From CAYNLK01 sp964398055 (GTDB taxonomy: Bacteria; Chloroflexota; Anaerolineae; 4572-78; J111): 35,363 nt of DNA. The notes beneath the pieces were generated by a model. That model did not search any database. It was not told where the DNA came from and saw only the letters and a list, made by a program, of their open reading frames with translations. The position numbers and the translations under genes are program-made. Below, one piece after another: positions 31,001 to 35,363 of this stretch. Location: NCBI GenBank assembly GCA_964398055.1, contig CAYNLK010000061.1, forward strand, positions 1 to 35,363. Direction: 5' to 3'. The number at the start of each line of letters is the position of its first letter. Positions within the stretch are counted from its first letter, which is position 1.

Positions 31001-31324
31001 CCCGTGCTGATGACCACCGGCGCCCTGGTCTTTGCGATGCTGCCGGTACTCCTGGGCACCGGGGCCGGGGCGGAAAGCCGCGCCCCCATTGCCGCGGTTG
31101 TCGTCGGCGGAAACATCACCTCAACCCTACTGACCTTGATCCTGGTGCCGGTAGTCTACAACTTCTTTGATTGGGGCGGCGGCTTGATGAAACGGATCGT
31201 GGGTTTTGTCCTGGGGACCGGCCCGGACACAACGCCGGCTGTCGCCCACCCACCCGCGCCGCAACCAGGCGCAGCTATCTCCCTCAACCCACCTGCCGGA
31301 CAGCCTGGCGCTGAGTCGGCTTAA
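28043..31324 (+). CDS. RND efflux pump, AcrB/MdtB-like inner-membrane transporter
   Basis: 1093-residue HAE1-type RND transporter: a TM helix near residues 11-31, pore/docking domain (YSGASPEDIEEQVVKPIEDAV), the proton-relay helix with ILVDDSIVVLENIERH (D399, D400), then the second repeat and the final helices (LLGMVLLMGIVTKNAILIVDF, GALVFAMLPVLLG). Driven by proton or sodium influx, it would export drugs, lipids or other amphiphiles. The C-terminus carries a Pro/Ala-rich tail (about 30 residues). It lies 30 bp after the fusion protein and 17 bp before the SH3b-PD40 lipoprotein. No TolC-like outer-membrane channel gene is in the window. Confidence 0.95.
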   Translation: MDALTRLSIKRPLTMLMLIVTMLILGYQGYTYLKLERFPKTDAPMVSISVTYSGASPEDIEEQVVKPIEDAVAGVSGIDEMTSTSTEGAASIQLEFVQGTDNSQAAIDVERRVSSVRLPDDADDPTVSKMDITSMPIMVITLNGPQGQDALYELANEDLKTRLQSVPGVASVSVAGGRDREIQIEADPARLAAYSLTLGEVEQAVANNNVTAPAGSMDQGRLKKSLRAVGEFTSLADIRNVVVKSSQTGGQVYLSDIATVEEGFADRSVIYRYNGLDTVSVSVTKTSDSNTVEVADLVRQVLEEFKKELPSGATLTITDDSSTFVRESVLAVEEDLILAILVTGLIMLIFLHTIRSTFIVLLAIPTSLVTTFLVMWMLDFSLNQLTLLAMTLVIGILVDDSIVVLENIERHLKMKKPAKQAALEGRAEIGFAALAITLVDVVVYLPVAFVSGMIGQMFYPYAITIVSTTLLSLFVAFTLTPMLAAYWLKDETAPEKPARGVVKVFAILLKPVEWLWHNFLRLWEAGFGFLTRAYAVTLRLCLRNAFTQILVVLISVGALAAGIFMVMSGMVRTEFMPQEDDGSISIAITMPAGTNLDASDQAARQAEQIVLDTVPELANIRTQVGSTGGGGPSGNRNTNKVEIDLKLIDKGDRERTTTEIAAALRPALADIPEAQTAVTLSSSMGGGAMKPIQLRLSGPDQNTLVDLADQVAAVLKTVPGTVDIENNDAARSPETQFVVDRSRAVDLGLSPAVVASTLRTAVSGSTIGTYSPPGTGDEVDIILRLPENAREDQNQLLQMPLAYSEGQQITLGQVVEAQDDQSAAKITRVSRQRILTIGAGVSPGYGSADVTDDVEAAINEQVSFPAGYSFEFSGMSGMQRDSFSQLFSAMALSGIMIYILLVALYQSWLQPLAIMLSLPVTVVGAFAGLWLTNNGLSIFSLLGMVLLMGIVTKNAILIVDFTNQLRQEQGYPTKKALVEAGRLRLRPVLMTTGALVFAMLPVLLGTGAGAESRAPIAAVVVGGNITSTLLTLILVPVVYNFFDWGGGLMKRIVGFVLGTGPDTTPAVAHPPAPQPGAAISLNPPAGQPGAESA

Positions 31325-31341
31325 AGAATGGATATCCGATT

Positions 31342-33603
31342 ATGAAAAAACAAGACTGGCTTTTAACCTTCCTTCTTTTCTTCATCCTCGCCCTGACCGG
31401 ATGTGGGCTGATGGCCGAAGCGGACGAAGAACCGCTCAAGCCGCTTGACGTCGCCGCCTGGCCGACGCCTGAAACCCCGACGCCGGCGGCGTCGCCCACG
31501 CCCTTCCCGCGAGTGATATTGACTCCGGCAGCGACGCTTACACCTATACCGGCAGTTACGACTGCGGCGACGGAGGGTAACCTCCTCGAGACTGAATTTG
31601 TGGCCCTCGCGCCCACCACAGCCTCGACTGCTGAACCAACCCAAACAGCCACCGTTACCTCTCCCCACGAGGGATTGCCTGTCGAAAGCCTGGCTCGCGT
31701 GGCCGATGGGCAGGTGATAGTTTCGGCGGTTAACGTGCGCCAAGGGCCAGGCCCGGATTATGCTGCTCTCGGCGCGCTGCGGTTAGGTCAAGTGGTGGAT
31801 GTGCTGGCGACCAATTCCAACCAGGACTGGGGGTTGATCCAAAGCAGCGGCCTGACTGGCTGGGTTTGGCTGGCCGGCATCGACCTAATGGGCGTCTCGG
31901 GCCCCCTGCCGGTGGTCCACTCAAGCGCCCCCGACCAGGCCATTCCAGCCGGGGAAATTGCCCCCATTTCCGTTAGTGGACGCAGCGCCTCCCCACATGA
32001 GGGGGATAGCGTTCAAACCGGGCCCACCACGCCCCAAGCCGAACCCATCTCTTTCAACTCGGGTTCGACTCAAGCCAACCCCTCACCGGCTCTGGCCGGT
32101 CTGGAGGCGGTGACGACCGCTCGCATTGCCAAAACTGACGTCTATGTCCGGCCCGGCCCCAGCGCCGATTACGCCGCGATTGATAAATTGAGCGACGGAC
32201 AGGAGGAACTATCAGTGCTGGCTCTGGACTTCGGCGCGCAATGGGCTTTGGTATTACCGGCTTTCTCCAAAACCGGCTGGGTGGCGCTCGACGATTTGAC
32301 GGTTACCGGCCACGAATTGGCCGATGCGCCTCAAGTCTTGACCGCCTGGGTCGAAAGCAATGCCGTCGAGGTCCGCCGCGGGCCGGGCATCTTCCACGAC
32401 CAAACCGGGCAACTGGCGATCAATAGCTTGGTGCGGGTGTGGGGGTTAGATGACAGCCGCAGTTGGGCCATGATTCAACCAATCCCCGGCGGCAGCCTGG
32501 GCTGGAGCCCCATCCAATTCCTGAAAAACGTAGGCCAACCCTGGGCCAGCGTCCCACAAGCGCCTGACCTGCCGGTCCCGACGCCAGTCGCGGCCGCCAC
32601 TGTTGAGCCGTTCACCCCCGCTCGTCCCGTGAGTGAAAGTAAAATCGTTTTTCAACGCTCCAGCGGCGGCGATATTATGGTCATCAACCCGGACGGCGCC
32701 GGCCTGCGCCGCCTGACCAGCGGCATCGACCCGGTGCTGTCGCCCGACGGCCAAACCGTGGCCTTCACCCGCTGGGAAGGGGAAAGTGGCTCGCTGTGGC
32801 TGATTGGGATTGACGGCAGCAATGAACGGCAGGTGCTCGGCTTCATCAAACAGGCCAAAGGGCCAGACTGGTCGCCCGATGGAACGCAGATTGTGCTCAA
32901 TTACCAGCACGAGGGCCGGTTGGACTATAAAACAGAATGTACCGCTATCAGTAAAGGGCAGCAACCCCAGCCCCCGCGTAACGCCGATAACGTTAAGGTC
33001 AAGATAAAGGACGGCAAACCCTATTTGTGTTGGACGTTGCCGCCAGACCCTCATTGGGGGCTGAAGGTGGTCAACCTGGCCGATGGCAGCTTTAAAGATG
33101 TGGATGGCGGAACGTATGCCTTTCGCCCGGCCTGGGATCCAGTCCAATCCTGGCGCATCGTTTCGGATGGGGGCCGGGGTCTGCTGGCAGTTGATCTGAA
33201 CCGGGATAACCGGCAAAACCTGACCGATGAGATCAACGACGGTTCGCCGGTCTTCTCGCCGGATGGGCGGTATATTGCTGTGACCACCGGCAAAGAAGGC
33301 GGCGACTCCGGCTTCAATCTCTACCGGCTTAACGCCGATGGCAGCGGGCGGGTTCAATTGACCCAAACGCCGCTGTGGGTCACCTCTCAGCCGGATGCGC
33401 CTAAAGCCTGGAACAATGTCGCCCCGGCCTGGTCGCCGGATGCCTCCCAAATTATTTTCTTAACCGACCGCACCGGTCGTTGGGAAATTTGGGTGATGAA
33501 CGCCGATGGCTCTAACCCGCACCCTCTGTTTTCCAATGAGGTGAATGCTCAACTGCAACTGGAGTACAACTTTGTCGATGAACGGGGATTGAGTTGGCGA
33601 TGA
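31342..33603 (+). CDS. Triple SH3b - PD40/TolB-like lipoprotein
   Basis: 753-residue exported lipoprotein with lipobox LTGC (Cys21) and a Thr/Pro-rich linker. Three bacterial SH3 domains follow: 121-182 (VNVRQGPGPDYAALG), 256-322 (VYVRPGPSADYAAID), 333-396 (VEVRRGPGIFHDQTG), then PD40 propeller repeats (about 431-753; VINPDGAGLRRLTSGIDPVLSPDG, WEIWVMNADGSNPHPLF). The propeller is a close paralogue of the 9440-11737 protein; the C-terminal WEIWVMNADGSNPHPLF stretch is the same. It lacks the duplicated WCGxR domains of that protein. Encoded between the RND pump and the MFS exporter, so probably a cell-surface partner of the pump (inference from gene order). Confidence 0.85.
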   Translation: MKKQDWLLTFLLFFILALTGCGLMAEADEEPLKPLDVAAWPTPETPTPAASPTPFPRVILTPAATLTPIPAVTTAATEGNLLETEFVALAPTTASTAEPTQTATVTSPHEGLPVESLARVADGQVIVSAVNVRQGPGPDYAALGALRLGQVVDVLATNSNQDWGLIQSSGLTGWVWLAGIDLMGVSGPLPVVHSSAPDQAIPAGEIAPISVSGRSASPHEGDSVQTGPTTPQAEPISFNSGSTQANPSPALAGLEAVTTARIAKTDVYVRPGPSADYAAIDKLSDGQEELSVLALDFGAQWALVLPAFSKTGWVALDDLTVTGHELADAPQVLTAWVESNAVEVRRGPGIFHDQTGQLAINSLVRVWGLDDSRSWAMIQPIPGGSLGWSPIQFLKNVGQPWASVPQAPDLPVPTPVAAATVEPFTPARPVSESKIVFQRSSGGDIMVINPDGAGLRRLTSGIDPVLSPDGQTVAFTRWEGESGSLWLIGIDGSNERQVLGFIKQAKGPDWSPDGTQIVLNYQHEGRLDYKTECTAISKGQQPQPPRNADNVKVKIKDGKPYLCWTLPPDPHWGLKVVNLADGSFKDVDGGTYAFRPAWDPVQSWRIVSDGGRGLLAVDLNRDNRQNLTDEINDGSPVFSPDGRYIAVTTGKEGGDSGFNLYRLNADGSGRVQLTQTPLWVTSQPDAPKAWNNVAPAWSPDASQIIFLTDRTGRWEIWVMNADGSNPHPLFSNEVNAQLQLEYNFVDERGLSWR

Positions 33604-35264
33604 ATGTTTTTAGAAAGAAAGGGGTACTCCATCAAGGAAATTTTCAGGAACGTGAAGTTGTAACGCCGCAAACTGGTCGGCGCGAAAAGGTATTAGCGAT
33701 GTTGGGCCTGGGTCTGGTTTTGTTTTTGGTGTCGCTCGATCAGACCGTTGTTGGCACGGCGATGCCGCAGGTTATTGCTGAGTTGAATGGCTTTGAATGG
33801 TACGCCTGGGTAGCCACGGCTTACCTGCTAACCGAAACAACCGCGATCCCTATTGTTGGGAAATTAGGCGATCTGTATGGTCGTAAATGGATTACCATTA
33901 CCGGCGTGGCAATATTTGTGGCCAGTAGCGCCTTTTGCGGTATGGCCAACAGTATGCTTTGGCTCATTGTTTCCCGGGGAGTGCAGGGATTGGGTGGCGG
34001 AATACTGTTTGCCACGACATTTGCCCTGGTGGCGGATATTTATCCCGATCTGAAAGATCGCGCCCGCTACCAGGGCCTGCTGTTTTCAGTATTCGCCGTG
34101 TCGAGTGTGATTGGCCCCGTGGCAGGGGGTTGGATCACCGACAGTTTGAATTGGCGGTGGGTATTTTACGTTAATCTGCCTCTGGGCTTGCTGGCCTTAG
34201 GGGTGCTGCCGCTGGTGCTACCGCAAAACCCGCGGCAGCCCAAGGCGAGAATCGATTACCTGGGCGTGCTGACGATCACCATTAGCGTGGTGGCGCTTCT
34301 GTTGGCCTTGGAGTGGGTTGGCGCCGGGTATAGTTGGAGTTCGCCGCAGGTCATCGGCGGCTTCGTGGTCGCCGGTCTGTCGTTTGCGGTCTTTGTGCCG
34401 CTTGAACGCCGCGCGGTTGAGCCAATCATCCCTTTCAGCTTGTTCCGTAATCGCACCGTCAGCGCGACCTCATGGGTCCTGTTTTTGGTTGGCATTGCCA
34501 TGTTTGGCGTGATTTTATATACGCCCCTATTTATGCAAGGTGTCCTGGGATTATCCGCGACCGCTTCTGGTATGGCGATGATCCCGATGGTTGTGACTAT
34601 GACCGGGATGGGAATCCTGGTTGGCAATCTAATCGCCCGCTTTGAGACGATTAAACCCTTTCTGCTATTTGGCCTTGGGGTCATGAGCCTGGGTTTCTTT
34701 CTGCTAACGACCTTGCATAGCAACTCGAATCCCCTCCTGGTTTCGGGCATTTTATTCATCGTGGCCCTGGGATTAGGTACGGTCAACCCGGTAACAACCT
34801 TGGCGGTGCAGGCAGCGGTTGAGCCACGGGTACTGGGGGTGGCCACCTCGGCTACGCAATTTATCCGCTCTATTGGCTCGACCGCCGGTACCGCCGTGAT
34901 CGGCACCCTGGTCGCCAGCAGTTATGTCGCCCGGCTGACCGCGGGCGCGCCAACCGGGACGCCGGGGGAGGCGGTCAGCGCGCTGCACAGCCCCAATGCC
35001 CTGATCAATCAAGAAGCGCTGCAAAGCCTGGCCCAACTTATGGCTACGGCGCCAAACAGCATCCAGATGACCCAAACCTTGCTGGATACCGCCCGCATCG
35101 GGCTGGCGAACGCCATTCAGGCCGGGTTCTTTTTTATGTTAGGCGCGGCGATTCTGGCCCTCGCCGGCGCGTTTCTGACGGCCAATTTGCGCCTGGATCG
35201 CCCCCGGGAGACCACTGCGATTGCTATTAAACACGGCTTGGGAGATGAGGCCAGCGGCAGGTAG
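33600..35264 (+). CDS. MFS multidrug exporter, DHA2 (EmrB/QacA) type
   Basis: 554-residue, 14-TM drug:H+ antiporter. Motif A GKLGDLYGRKW after the second helix, LDQTVVGTAMPQV in helix 1, RGVQGLGGGILFA, and motif C GPVAGGWITDSLNWRWVFYV. The start ATG at 33600 overlaps the lipoprotein stop (ATGA), with GGGGA 10 nt upstream; the frame opens two codons earlier at TTG. The last residues TAIAIKHGLGDE repeat the end of the response regulator at 21243-21887 (IAIQHGLGDE), with 20 identical bases, and the gene continues ASGR-stop. It is the last gene of the RND operon. Confidence 0.93.
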   Translation: MNVFRKKGVLHQGNFQEREVVTPQTGRREKVLAMLGLGLVLFLVSLDQTVVGTAMPQVIAELNGFEWYAWVATAYLLTETTAIPIVGKLGDLYGRKWITITGVAIFVASSAFCGMANSMLWLIVSRGVQGLGGGILFATTFALVADIYPDLKDRARYQGLLFSVFAVSSVIGPVAGGWITDSLNWRWVFYVNLPLGLLALGVLPLVLPQNPRQPKARIDYLGVLTITISVVALLLALEWVGAGYSWSSPQVIGGFVVAGLSFAVFVPLERRAVEPIIPFSLFRNRTVSATSWVLFLVGIAMFGVILYTPLFMQGVLGLSATASGMAMIPMVVTMTGMGILVGNLIARFETIKPFLLFGLGVMSLGFFLLTTLHSNSNPLLVSGILFIVALGLGTVNPVTTLAVQAAVEPRVLGVATSATQFIRSIGSTAGTAVIGTLVASSYVARLTAGAPTGTPGEAVSALHSPNALINQEALQSLAQLMATAPNSIQMTQTLLDTARIGLANAIQAGFFFMLGAAILALAGAFLTANLRLDRPRETTAIAIKHGLGDEASGR

Positions 35265-35269
35265 CAGGT

Positions 35270-35310
35270 TGCAAATTGCAAGTGGCAAGGGGCAAGTTGT
35301 CACTTGCCAC
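35270..35310. repeat. Stuttered inverted repeat after the MFS gene
   Basis: Tandem-like TTGCAAATTGCAAGTGGCAA units, then GGCAAGT-TGTC-ACTTGCC (35291-35308) as a perfect 7-bp hairpin; GTGGCAAG (35282-35289) can alternatively pair with CTTGCCAC (35303-35310). No T-run follows. It has the same stuttered design as the other such repeats in the window. The remaining 53 bases (35311-35363) show nothing clear. Confidence 0.65.
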
Positions 35311-35363
35311 CCTGATTGACTGACAAATTTAACATTGCGGCAAGGCCGAAGTTTGCCAAAAAT

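Overview
The window looks like chromosomal DNA of a Chloroflexota-type bacterium (Anaerolineae-like). This is inferred from gene style: a very large MalT-type LuxR regulator, NarL-type two-component pairs, SH3b/PD40 lipoproteins, glycolipid glycosyltransferases, and split MacB-type ABC genes. No rRNA or other taxonomic marker is present, so the assignment is tentative. I see no tRNA, rRNA, CRISPR array, transposase or phage gene.

Layout. Plus strand 1-9270: a multi-PAS/GAF sensor kinase (possibly cut by the window edge), a single-domain response regulator, a lone branched-chain-type substrate-binding lipoprotein, a GT4 glycosyltransferase, then a short run of ribbon-helix-helix protein, YbaK-type deacylase and MutS. 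Minus strand 9440-15412: an efflux operon (membrane fusion protein, ABC ATPase, MacB-like permease, SH3b-PD40 lipoprotein). Minus strand 15712-19564: a glycolipid/envelope cluster (a broken MGDG-synthase-like gene, a DedA-like protein, a GT4 and a metallophosphoesterase). Plus strand 20018-24752: a NarL-type two-component system followed by a MalT-like regulator. Plus strand 25051-35264: a second efflux operon (degenerate ABC ATPase, MarR, RND membrane fusion protein, RND pump, a second SH3b-PD40 lipoprotein, and a 14-TM MFS exporter).

How it may work together. The two efflux operons share the order fusion protein, transporter, SH3b-PD40 lipoprotein. The two lipoproteins are clear paralogues, and no TolC-type outer-membrane factor is present. 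A 133-bp regulatory block occurs twice with no gaps (105/133 identical by hand count): once upstream of the MacAB-like operon and once upstream of the kinase/regulator pair. It contains a GTGAT-N4-ATCAY palindrome and a GGTCA-N5-TGACC palindrome. A smaller palindrome from it, AATCACGATT, also lies upstream of the RND operon. Together this suggests one envelope-stress or drug-response regulon controlling both pumps.

Other notable points: stuttered inverted repeats inserted in frame in mutS and in the MalT-like gene and also between genes; a pseudogene with one nonsense codon and one 5-bp duplication; a piece of response-regulator C-terminus on the end of the MFS protein; and a long hairpin between two genes of the MacAB-like operon.
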